NCBI GenBank assembly: GCA_028688535.1
Contig: JAQTXY010000044.1
Coordinates: 1-9,645, forward strand
DNA length: 9,645 nucleotides
Direction of reading: 5' to 3'
Source: Methanothrix sp.
Lineage (GTDB): Archaea; Halobacteriota; Methanosarcinia; Methanotrichales; Methanotrichaceae
The number at the start of each line of letters is the position of its first letter. Positions within the stretch are counted from its first letter, which is position 1. The notes under the pieces are model-generated. The model was not told the DNA's origin. It saw only the letters and a program-made list of their open reading frames with translations, and searched no databases. Shown one piece after another: positions 1 to 6,884 of this stretch. The translations under genes and the position numbers were made by a program.

Positions 1-1396
1 ATCAAAAACTCTAGCCAGGGCCAGATGCGACGGGCTGTTCCGGCAGGTGGGACTCGATCCGATCTGGCTGGATGCGTACCCTCACCAGCTTTCGGGAGGC
101 ATGAGGCAGAGGGCGCTACTCGCCATGGCACTGTCATGCGATCCGGATATACTCATCCTGGACGAGGTCACATCGGCACTGGATGCCTTCACCAAGAAGG
201 AAATCTCGGATCTGCTTTTAAGGATTCAGAAGGAGACTGAATGCAGCATGATACTGATATCTCACGACATAACCTTTCTCTCAATTGCTTCGACTCGCCT
301 GGCGGTTTTGTATGCAGGCAGGATCATGGAGCGAGGAGCAACTGGCGAGATGATCGATAATCCATTGCATCCATACACCAGGGGCCTGATAAATTCCACG
401 CCCGGTATATTCCTCTATAGAGATCTGTGGGGAATTCCGGGAGAGTCGCCGACAGGGCAGATGAGTGGCTGCCCGTTTTCCGCCAGGTGCACCCAGAGAG
501 TCGACCTCTGCAATACCCTCCCTCCTGATTTAATGCCGGTATCTGCCACCGCTCCCGGCAACGTCAGTGCAAAGCGGGAGGTGGCATGTCACCTGGGTGG
601 AGTCGTCACACTTTTGAAGGCTTCAGGCTTAAATTGCAGCTATCGTTTGCCGGACGGCAAAATGCTGAATGCCGTTAAGGACGCATCGCTGGATATCAGA
701 GAAAGCGAGGTTCTTGCCGTTGTCGGGCAGACCGGCTCTGGGAAGTCGACGCTCGCCCATATGCTGGCAGGGGTCATGGGGTCTGATGTAGGCGAGATAT
801 TCTTCAAAGGAAATCGAATGAACGGCGACAAATATGGCTCTGGTTACGGAGGAATACAGATAGTATTTCAGGACCCGACCAACTCCACCAGCTCCAGGTT
901 TACTGTATTGGAGGCAGTAGCTGAGCCGCTGGACATCAACGGACTGCAGTCGCCTGACGAAAGAATCGAGCTGGTGCGCAGCACTCTTTCATCAGTAGGA
1001 CTTCCTTCATCCGATGAATTTCTCAGCAGGCATTGCGGGAGCTTGAGTGGTGGCCAGAGGCAGAGGGTGGCAATAGCAAGAGCCCTTATAATGAGGCCGA
1101 AGCTCCTTATCGCAGACGAGATAACATCTGCCCTGGATGTCTCGACCGCTGCCAATGTACTCCGGCTGCTAAAAGGCCTGCAAAACTCCAGGGGTTTTGC
1201 CATGATCTACATCACTCATGACCTGATGATTGCCTTGAAGGTGGCGGACAGAATAGCAGTCATGGATGGAGGAAAGATCATCGAGACTGGGAATTCGCAT
1301 GAGGTGATGCTGCAGCCGAAGGAGGAGGCCACGAAAAGGCTGGTGGGGTCGAGGATTCTCAAATGCGGAGAACGATGCAATGACAAGGCAGGATGA
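1..1396 (+). CDS. Fused double-domain ABC transporter ATPase, peptide/nickel type (5' end outside window)
   Basis: This protein powers uptake through a peptide/opine/nickel-class ABC importer by hydrolysing ATP at the cytoplasmic face. The reading frame is open from base 2, so the start and the first Walker A lie outside. Domain 1 shows the signature LSGGMRQR (89-112), Walker B ILILDEVTSALD (149-184) and the switch histidine in ISHD. It then has the HPYTRGL segment and the GCPFSARC region with four spaced cysteines (about 460-590), typical of the DppD/OppD C-terminal extension. Domain 2 has Walker A GQTGSGKST (725-751), a Q-loop in VFQDP, the signature LSGGQRQR (1043-1066), Walker B LLIADEITSALD (1103-1138) and ITHD. 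It lacks the long cysteine extension. So this is a DppD-DppF fusion with two complete-looking sites. It probably closes an importer cassette to the left. The substrate cannot be told from the ATPase. Confidence 0.93.
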   Translation, partial: SKTLARARCDGLFRQVGLDPIWLDAYPHQLSGGMRQRALLAMALSCDPDILILDEVTSALDAFTKKEISDLLLRIQKETECSMILISHDITFLSIASTRLAVLYAGRIMERGATGEMIDNPLHPYTRGLINSTPGIFLYRDLWGIPGESPTGQMSGCPFSARCTQRVDLCNTLPPDLMPVSATAPGNVSAKREVACHLGGVVTLLKASGLNCSYRLPDGKMLNAVKDASLDIRESEVLAVVGQTGSGKSTLAHMLAGVMGSDVGEIFFKGNRMNGDKYGSGYGGIQIVFQDPTNSTSSRFTVLEAVAEPLDINGLQSPDERIELVRSTLSSVGLPSSDEFLSRHCGSLSGGQRQRVAIARALIMRPKLLIADEITSALDVSTAANVLRLLKGLQNSRGFAMIYITHDLMIALKVADRIAVMDGGKIIETGNSHEVMLQPKEEATKRLVGSRILKCGERCNDKAG

Positions 1397-1853
1397 CTTC
1401 TTCAAAGCAGTGGCAAGTCGCAATATCGTGCGTGTTCGCGTTGCCGGAATGGTTATTTCGGAGGGGCAACTCATGGTACAAAAACCGACTGAGGATCCAA
1501 AAGCTTGCTACGCCTTTATTGGCGGAGAATACGAACTTGGCGATACTTTTGAAAGCAGAATCAAGAAGGAATTTGAAGAGGAGACTAGTGCAAGAGTAAC
1601 TAGAACCGATTATCTCTTTGTAGTTGAGAATCGCTTTCGTGTAAACTGCAAAGAGATTCATAGTCTTGAACACTATATGCTAGTTAAAATCGATCGACAT
1701 GATGTTGAAAGCCTTGAACCCCATCTCTCACAGCACTGGATCCCACTCCATCATCTTAAAGATGTGGACCTGCGTCCTCATGTGGTGCGAAACGTCATAG
1801 CTACGGGCAGATTCATGGATGTTAAGCACCTGATTGCGCAATTCGATGAGTAG
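1380..1853 (+). CDS. Nudix hydrolase family protein
   Basis: A 157-residue protein of the Nudix superfamily, enzymes that hydrolyse nucleoside diphosphates linked to another group, in the cytoplasm with a divalent metal. The Nudix box lies at about residues 49-71. It keeps the metal-binding glutamates (E64, E67, E68), but three consensus positions are substituted: the first Glu is Asp (D55), Arg before E64 is Lys (K63), and Gly after EEx is Ser (S70). The short N-terminal strand region before the box (VRVAGMVISEGQLMVQK) fits the fold. The ATG at 1380 overlaps the upstream ATPase gene by 17 bases, and GGAG at 1367-1370 is well placed, so translation may be coupled. By hand count, G+C is about 40% over 1501-1680 against about 60% in the ATPase at 1021-1080, which hints at a separate origin. 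The family is fairly sure. The substrate is unknown, and no functional link to transport is visible. Confidence 0.85.
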   Translation: MTRQDDFFKAVASRNIVRVRVAGMVISEGQLMVQKPTEDPKACYAFIGGEYELGDTFESRIKKEFEEETSARVTRTDYLFVVENRFRVNCKEIHSLEHYMLVKIDRHDVESLEPHLSQHWIPLHHLKDVDLRPHVVRNVIATGRFMDVKHLIAQFDE

Positions 1854-1902
1854 ATTATGCTGCTTTATTGAAGTCTTGCAGCTTTGATCTTCCTGGCCTA
1901 GT

Positions 1903-4362
1903 TCACCTAAGCCATGCAGCGAGCATCCGCTCCAGTTCCGTCATTCTGACCGGCTTGGCAATGAAATCATTCATCCCGGCTGAAAGACACCTCTCTTTGT
2001 CGCCCTTCATGGCGGACGCAGTCATGGCAATGATCGGAATGCTACAGTTGAGAACCTTCGATTCCGCCCTGCGAATGAGACGGGTGGCTTCGAATCCGTC
2101 CATTTCAGGCATCTGACAGTCCATGAGCACCAGGTCATATGGTATCAAACGAAGCGCTTCGATCGTTTCCTGGCCATTGGCTACAATGTCCACCTGATAG
2201 CCCAGCCTTCTAATCATCGCTGAAGCTACCCTTTGATTTACATGATTGTCCTCTGCCACAAGAAGGCGGACATTGTGACCGGCCTTTTCCTGAGGTTTAG
2301 TTGCTTTGCGCTGCCCATTATTGCTCTTGCCTATGCCTATATGATCGACTTTTGCACAATTATCCCCGGCAAACGGCCTTTTGGCCAGCCTGCTGAAATT
2401 AGCAGTAAACCAGAAGGTAGATCCCATTCCATCAATGCTTTCCACGCCGATTTTGCCCCCCATCAGCTCCGCCAGCTGCATGGAGATGGCAAGTCCCAGA
2501 CCGGTTCCGCCATACTTGCGGGTTGTAGAGTTGTCTACCTGAGTAAATGGCGAAAAGAGAACGTGCAATCGATCTGAAGGAATGCCGATGCCTGTATCGC
2601 TGACCGAAAATCGGAGAGCTACATCGCCTTCGTCATCCCGGTCATGGTCCTCCTGCTCTATCGAGACATGGATCTTTACACTGCCTTTAAAGGTGAATTT
2701 CACGGCATTGGAGAGAAGGTTGACCAGAATTTGGCGCAGCTTTCCCTGGTCACCGGAAAGATGCAATGGGACATCAGGATCTATGATAGATGAAATATCC
2801 AGTCCCTTCTCAGACGCCGCAGCCGTAAACAAACCCTTGGCCTCATCAAGGGTTGAAGAGAGGTCAAAATCCAAAATTTCCAGATCCATCTTTCGAGCTT
2901 CAAGTTTTGAGAAATCCAGGATTTCATTGATGAGAGTGAGCAAAGATTCACCACTGATGCGGACGATTCTCGCATATTCGAGCTGTTCGGCATCAAGTTT
3001 TGTATCTGAGAGCAGCCCGGTCATGCCGATTATACCATTCAAGGGAGTTCGAATCTCATGGCTTACGTTGGCTAGAAACTCTGACTTTGCCCGCGCTGCA
3101 TCTTCCGCGGCTTCCTTAGCCCGTATTAAAGCTTCCTCAGCTCTCTTCAGCTCCGTGATATCATCGAAGATCATGCAGAATCGCTCAGAAGTCTTCCAGG
3201 GGCGGTAGACGTGACAGTGACAGTACTTATCGGTCTCTTTAAGGTAAACATCAAATGCAATCGGTTCGCCAGTAACTGCAGCATGAGCATAGTTTTCAAT
3301 CCATGAGGCATCAGTATCCGGCCAGACCTCATGCACTGTCTTTCCAAGCACATTCTCCGATTTCACTCCGGCCAATTTCTCGTAGGCGTCGTTGATGTAC
3401 TCGAAACGGTAGCTGGAAAATTTGCCGTTTTCATCGAATACCGACTGGCAAACGACAAAGGCATTCATCATGCTGCGAAGCATCCAGGCCAGCTCCTCGG
3501 ATCTCGCCCAAATCATCTCACGTGCACGTTTGCGCTCAGAAATGTCCGATTGAGTGCTAATGAAGCGAAGCGGTCTGCCGTCCTCAGTTCGCGACATCAC
3601 TTTGCCGCGATCTAGAACCCATTTGTATGTCCCACCTTTGCAGAGTACGCGGTGCTGGTTGTGATAAATGGGTGTCTTCCTGAGAAGGTGTCGATTTAAT
3701 TCATGCTGACATGTCTCCCGGTCATCCGGGTGCAGGCGCAAGTACCATTCATCCAGGGAGTCTCCGATCTCGTGCTGCTTATATCCAAGCATGGAAACCC
3801 ACATTGGGGAGTAAAATACCTTATTAGTCCGCATGTTCCAGTCCAAAATGCCTATGCCAGTTCCTTCCAGAGCGAATTGCCAGCGAACTTCGCTCTCCCG
3901 TATCTGAATCTCCTTATTTTTTTGCGCTGTAATATCACTGGTAATTCCGAATATCAAGATCCCGTCATTGGCATGATGAAATGCCCGACTTCTGGCAGAA
4001 ACCCATAAGACGCTGCCATCGGGCTTTTGCAGGCGGTATTCTACAGAGCTCTCCTTCCCCGGCGCTTGAGATGAAGAGGAAAAGAACTGCTCCAAAGCGG
4101 GTAGGTCAGGGGGATAGACATAACTAAAGTATCTTTGAAGGCTATTTTGAATGCTGCCCTTGGGCAAACCCAACATCGTTTCTGCAACCGGGGATATATA
4201 AAACTCAGTGTATTTACCTTGGGAGTCTATGCTAAGCCGCCACAGCACATCTGGAATTCCCGAGATCATCTGGAAAAGATCATCTTCTTGATCATTTACC
4301 GTTATGGGCTCTTTGCGTCGAGATTCTCTGGGACCTATTGATTCACTATTAATGCTTTTCAT
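1903..4362 (-). CDS. Hybrid sensor histidine kinase/response regulator with three PAS domains
   Basis: A soluble 819-residue two-component protein that should sense a signal through PAS domains, autophosphorylate and pass phosphate to its own receiver. Order: PAS 1 (about 30-146, ending ITSDIT), PAS 2 (about 158-280, with the PAC-like stretch KWVLDRGKV and ending STQSDISERK), PAS 3 (about 293-407, ending FDDITELK), and a coiled linker (405-428). HisKA follows with the phosphoacceptor H435 in SHEIRTPLNG. The HATPase has the N box around N552, DTGIGIP at 589-595 and GGTGLGL at 618-624. A linker leads to the receiver (about 698-817) with E704/D705, phosphoacceptor D748 in LMDCQMPEMDG, T781 and K803. 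All catalytic residues are present. There is no signal peptide, membrane helix or output domain, so the phosphate probably goes to a separate partner, which is not in this window. PAS 3 carries an unusual YCHCHVY cluster (380-386). The gene converges on the Nudix gene. Only a weak ribosome-binding site precedes the ATG. Confidence 0.95.
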   Translation of the reverse strand: MKSINSESIGPRESRRKEPITVNDQEDDLFQMISGIPDVLWRLSIDSQGKYTEFYISPVAETMLGLPKGSIQNSLQRYFSYVYPPDLPALEQFFSSSSQAPGKESSVEYRLQKPDGSVLWVSARSRAFHHANDGILIFGITSDITAQKNKEIQIRESEVRWQFALEGTGIGILDWNMRTNKVFYSPMWVSMLGYKQHEIGDSLDEWYLRLHPDDRETCQHELNRHLLRKTPIYHNQHRVLCKGGTYKWVLDRGKVMSRTEDGRPLRFISTQSDISERKRAREMIWARSEELAWMLRSMMNAFVVCQSVFDENGKFSSYRFEYINDAYEKLAGVKSENVLGKTVHEVWPDTDASWIENYAHAAVTGEPIAFDVYLKETDKYCHCHVYRPWKTSERFCMIFDDITELKRAEEALIRAKEAAEDAARAKSEFLANVSHEIRTPLNGIIGMTGLLSDTKLDAEQLEYARIVRISGESLLTLINEILDFSKLEARKMDLEILDFDLSSTLDEAKGLFTAAASEKGLDISSIIDPDVPLHLSGDQGKLRQILVNLLSNAVKFTFKGSVKIHVSIEQEDHDRDDEGDVALRFSVSDTGIGIPSDRLHVLFSPFTQVDNSTTRKYGGTGLGLAISMQLAELMGGKIGVESIDGMGSTFWFTANFSRLAKRPFAGDNCAKVDHIGIGKSNNGQRKATKPQEKAGHNVRLLVAEDNHVNQRVASAMIRRLGYQVDIVANGQETIEALRLIPYDLVLMDCQMPEMDGFEATRLIRRAESKVLNCSIPIIAMTASAMKGDKERCLSAGMNDFIAKPVRMTELERMLAAWLR

Positions 4363-4388
4363 CAGCTAAATTCCGTTATTGAAGTTAA

Positions 4389-4400
4389 TTAGTAATAAGT
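4389..4400. repeat. 12-base motif TTAGTAATAAGT, copy 1, upstream of the kinase gene
   Basis: The same 12 bases occur at 5185-5196 in the divergent promoter region. This copy lies 27-38 bases before the kinase start, where a promoter or operator would be expected. The sequence is A+T-rich, so a chance match is possible. It could be a shared regulator half-site or simply part of an archaeal promoter. Confidence 0.35.
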
Positions 4401-4522
4401 CTTTTCGTTTTATTAATACGAATTTGCACTGCTGGTTGCATCAAGCTTTGACTTAGCTCACTAAACAATCATCACATAGATTGCGTTATTTGCATTTACG
4501 GCCAATGCCCTGCGGGGGAGCT

Positions 4523-5092
4523 TCAGAACATCTCCCTGTAATCCGCATACCTACCGGAAAAAGCCGGATAGGTGAAGCTCATGCCGTCTTTGCCCAGCAT
4601 CGCTGATAGGGGCTTTGCTCTTTGAAAGTCCATGCTTCCCTCTGCATTGAAGAATCGATCATCTACGACCAGATGCACTACCTTGCCGATGATGAGCACG
4701 AACTTTTCCCTAGCAAGCTCTTCCTCAAGGACGCACTCGGCCCAGGCCAGGCAACCATCGATGCCGGGAGCCTTGACCTTAACAGAAGGCCGGTCTCTCA
4801 GCCCCGCTTCTAAAAACTCGTCCACCTCTGGAGGATAATTCCGGGCGCAGATCATAACAGCATCCTCCATGCCCACCGGCGGAATATTCACCACGAATTC
4901 ACCAGTCTGGCGGATATTTTCCAGGGTATCTCGCTTTATCCAGGAAGCGAGGATGACCTCCTCCAGAGGTCGCAAAGCGGGCGTGAAATTGGACCAGGGA
5001 GCAGCATTTCTCGTTCCATCTTTCGAGACGGTGGAGATGAGCACTACAGGAAGGGGGAGGATGTTCTCCCTTTGATTGGGTTTCAATATCAT
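4523..5092 (-). CDS. Flavin reductase-like FMN-binding domain protein (flavoredoxin family)
   Basis: A 189-residue cytoplasmic protein of the flavin-reductase-like split-barrel family, whose members bind FMN and pass electrons between nicotinamide cofactors or ferredoxin and flavin, metal or protein acceptors. The N-terminal part (residues 11-70) has the family pattern: a strand PLPVVLISTVSKDGTRNAAPWS, a segment like SNFTPALRPLEEVILAS, a KRDTLENIRQTGEFVVNI stretch and then the conserved Pro-rich turn. After residue 110 come strands such as CLAWAECVLEEE and KFVLIIGKVVHLVVDDRFF. The C-terminus is aromatic (FTYPAFSGRYADY). No extra domain is fused. The ATG at 5092 has GAGG on the minus strand (5098-5101) at good spacing. 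The gene runs divergently from the transporter operon across 208 A+T-rich bases, so promoters may be shared, and it lies upstream of and parallel to the kinase gene across 160 bases. The family is clear. The partner and reaction are not. Confidence 0.88.
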   Translation of the reverse strand: MILKPNQRENILPLPVVLISTVSKDGTRNAAPWSNFTPALRPLEEVILASWIKRDTLENIRQTGEFVVNIPPVGMEDAVMICARNYPPEVDEFLEAGLRDRPSVKVKAPGIDGCLAWAECVLEEELAREKFVLIIGKVVHLVVDDRFFNAEGSMDFQRAKPLSAMLGKDGMSFTYPAFSGRYADYREMF

Positions 5093-5159
5093 GGTATCCT
5101 CTTTATAATAATTAATATTAATCTCTTTTTAGTAGGACTAAATCAGGGGTTGTAACTTC

Positions 5160-5198
5160 TTAGTTATTAATTTTTCTAGAATATTTAGTAATAAGTAA
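5160..5198. promoter_or_regulatory. Imperfect inverted repeat, candidate operator between divergent genes
   Basis: TTAGTTATTA at 5160-5169 and TAATAAGTAA at 5189-5198 are reverse complements at 9 of 10 positions, separated by 19 bases. The right arm overlaps the 12-base motif TTAGTAATAAGT (5185-5196), also found upstream of the kinase. The position, 68 or more bases before the flavin reductase start and about 100 before the operon start, suits a regulator controlling both directions. No regulator gene is visible nearby, and the high A+T content weakens the case. Confidence 0.35.
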
Positions 5199-5207
5199 CT
5201 GTATTTA

Positions 5208-5232
5208 ATGATAGTTTAGATTATAGTATCAT
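5208..5232. promoter_or_regulatory. Perfect six-base dyad ATGATA-N13-TATCAT, candidate operator
   Basis: ATGATA (5208-5213) and TATCAT (5227-5232) are exact reverse complements separated by 13 bases. The dyad ends about 22 bases before the TATA-like box of the transporter operon, so a bound protein could affect TATA/TFB binding. Its layout, two six-base arms spaced just over one helix turn apart, is the kind bound by dimeric or tetrameric metal-responsive repressors. It is not a match to the E. coli NikR site, and a chance dyad in A+T-rich DNA is not excluded. Confidence 0.3.
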
Positions 5233-5254
5233 AAATTAATGTATGCCACAAATT

Positions 5255-5262
5255 CTTTATAC
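5255..5262 (+). promoter_or_regulatory. Candidate archaeal TATA box of the transporter operon
   Basis: CTTTATAC lies about 40 bases before the ATG at 5301. A start of transcription about 25 bases downstream (near 5284) would give a short leader carrying the ribosome-binding site GGAG at 5293-5296. The upstream bases (ACAAA) are only a weak match to a TFB-recognition element. Other A+T-rich stretches nearby could serve instead. Confidence 0.42.
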
Positions 5263-5300
5263 GAAATCAAATAAATCGTAGCCAAACGTGTAGGAGCTTT

Positions 5301-6884
5301 ATGAGACGCAGTTTGTATAAGCTAACCTTTGTGCTGCTTCTTTCCATACTGATTTTAGGCACTGTATGCCAGGGTGGGGAGGATTCCAGCGGGACAGTTC
5401 TAAAGATCGGCACTCCCAATGTAGTCAAATCAGCCAGCATCCTGGGAGACAGCAACATGGGCGTCTTAGCTCATCTTTCCAATCCCACTTTGATGAAGAT
5501 GGCAGAAGATGGAAAGATAGTAGGCCTGACGGCAAAAAGCTATGAGGTCTCGGAAGACGGAAAAGTCTGGACGTTTCCCATCAACGACGACCTGTACTGG
5601 AGCGACGGACAAAAGTTCACACCGGATGATGTGCAGTTCACCTTCAGCTATCTGAGAGATAACTATCCTGCCGCCGGCTGGATGAAGAATACCGTGGACA
5701 ACATATCCGTGGAAGGCGACGCTGTGGTCTTCAAGCTGAATAAGCCCTACTCCCGGCTGAACCTGGAGTTTGCCACCTATCCTATCCTGGCCAGGCATAT
5801 CTGGGAGAAGGTGGATAAGCCCATGGAATACACCAATGAAGGGGAGAATGTGGGCTATGGTCCCTTCTACATCTCCAAGACAGACCTTGCTGCCGGAGTC
5901 GTTTACTTCCTGAAGAATCCCTATTGGAAGGGTGCCTCCCCTAAATTCGATTCCCTGGTGATTCACACCTATAGCAATATGGACGTCCTTTCCCTGGCTC
6001 TGGAGAAGGGCGACGAGGATGCTTACTACAAGTATGCAGGAACTTATCCCTATGCCAGCATGCAAAAGCTTAAAGATACCGGCAACTTTGATTTTGTAGA
6101 GAAGGACAATATAGGCCTCATATTTCTGGGCATGAACCTGCAGAAGGAGCCCATGTCTGACATCAATTTCAGAAAGGCCCTCTCTTACGCCATAAACTAC
6201 AGCGAGATTTTGAAGCTGGATGCTTTAGGATACGGCCAGGTTCCAAATGCCGGTTTTGTGCCGCCCAGTATGATGGACTTTAAGGAGACGGCAAAGCTGG
6301 AGCACAACCTCACCCAGGCGAAGAGCATTCTTGCAGATGCCGGATACAAAGACACCAATGCAAACGGCATTGTTGAGGGCAAGGATGGCAAAGACATAAA
6401 ACTTGCCTTCCTCACAAGAACCGACTATCAGCGAACGGCAGAACTTATGGCGGAATACCTGAAGCTTCTCGGAATCGACAGCGAAATGAAGAGTGTAGAT
6501 TCGAGCACCTGGATCAAGCAAAAGGACGCAGGCGAGTATGATCTGACTATTACAAGGTCCACTCCCTGGGGAATGCTCATGCATGCCAACTGGGGCACAG
6601 GCTACTTCGACTCTCGCAGGACTGGTGAAGGTGTTTTGCATGTGCTTGATGATCCAGTCTTCCTCAAGTTGTGCGATGACATTCTCGCTTCCACCAGCGA
6701 AGATCAGCTGAAGGACTATGCCTACGACCTGCAGGATTACTATGCAGAAAATCTGCCGGCCATTGCCCTTTACTGGAGCAAAGTCGAGACACCCTACAAC
6801 CGAGCCTGGCAGGGCTGGTACTCCGATCCACTCTACGGCATATTCAATGTAGACAATTTCCTCTCCGTGGAGAAGAGCAAATGA
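5301..6884 (+). CDS. ABC transporter substrate-binding protein, family 5 (peptide/nickel type), exported
   Basis: The extracytoplasmic receptor of the second importer, 527 residues, typical for SBP family 5 (DppA/OppA/NikA). Residues 1-22 form a signal peptide: MRRSLYK, then a hydrophobic core. C23 follows in LGTVC, which is not a standard lipobox, so lipid anchoring is uncertain. The family signature spans about 83-118 (EDGKVWTF, LYWSDGQKFTPDDV). Later come GYGPFY (185-190), FRKALSYAINYSEIL (290-304) and LAEYLKLLGI-like text at 382-392. DTNANGIVEGKDG (351-363) resembles a calcium-loop-like turn common in the family. The 417-439 segment (ITRSTPWGMLMHANWG, then GYFDSRR) lies where NikA-type receptors contact the ligand. 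It has Trp, Met, His and Arg side chains that could hold a metal chelate, but a peptide ligand is not excluded. GGAG at 5293-5296 supports the start. The gene overlaps the next by four bases (ATGA). Confidence 0.91.
   Translation: MRRSLYKLTFVLLLSILILGTVCQGGEDSSGTVLKIGTPNVVKSASILGDSNMGVLAHLSNPTLMKMAEDGKIVGLTAKSYEVSEDGKVWTFPINDDLYWSDGQKFTPDDVQFTFSYLRDNYPAAGWMKNTVDNISVEGDAVVFKLNKPYSRLNLEFATYPILARHIWEKVDKPMEYTNEGENVGYGPFYISKTDLAAGVVYFLKNPYWKGASPKFDSLVIHTYSNMDVLSLALEKGDEDAYYKYAGTYPYASMQKLKDTGNFDFVEKDNIGLIFLGMNLQKEPMSDINFRKALSYAINYSEILKLDALGYGQVPNAGFVPPSMMDFKETAKLEHNLTQAKSILADAGYKDTNANGIVEGKDGKDIKLAFLTRTDYQRTAELMAEYLKLLGIDSEMKSVDSSTWIKQKDAGEYDLTITRSTPWGMLMHANWGTGYFDSRRTGEGVLHVLDDPVFLKLCDDILASTSEDQLKDYAYDLQDYYAENLPAIALYWSKVETPYNRAWQGWYSDPLYGIFNVDNFLSVEKSK

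Noticed and set aside
47..49. GTG at 47 as the true start of the left ATPase
   Set aside because: The frame is open to base 2 and the text before 47 continues the ATPase helical domain; Walker A is missing, so the gene begins outside the window.
1859..1882. GCTGC/GCAGC inverted repeat between the convergent Nudix and kinase genes, as a bidirectional terminator
   Set aside because: The stem is only five base pairs with a 14-base loop, and only three T follow, so it is too weak to call.
2582..3208. Long plus-strand open frame of 208 codons opposite the kinase
   Set aside because: It is antisense to the conserved HisKA/HATPase region, is serine- and arginine-rich like a shadow translation, and shows no domain.
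4492..4508. GCATT-N7-AATGC hairpin after the flavin reductase gene
   Set aside because: Five-base stem with no T-run after it on the minus strand; likely chance.
5466..6065. Minus-strand open frame of about 199 codons opposite the receptor gene
   Set aside because: It lies wholly inside the receptor gene, whose family signatures are clear; no ribosome-binding site or recognisable motif.
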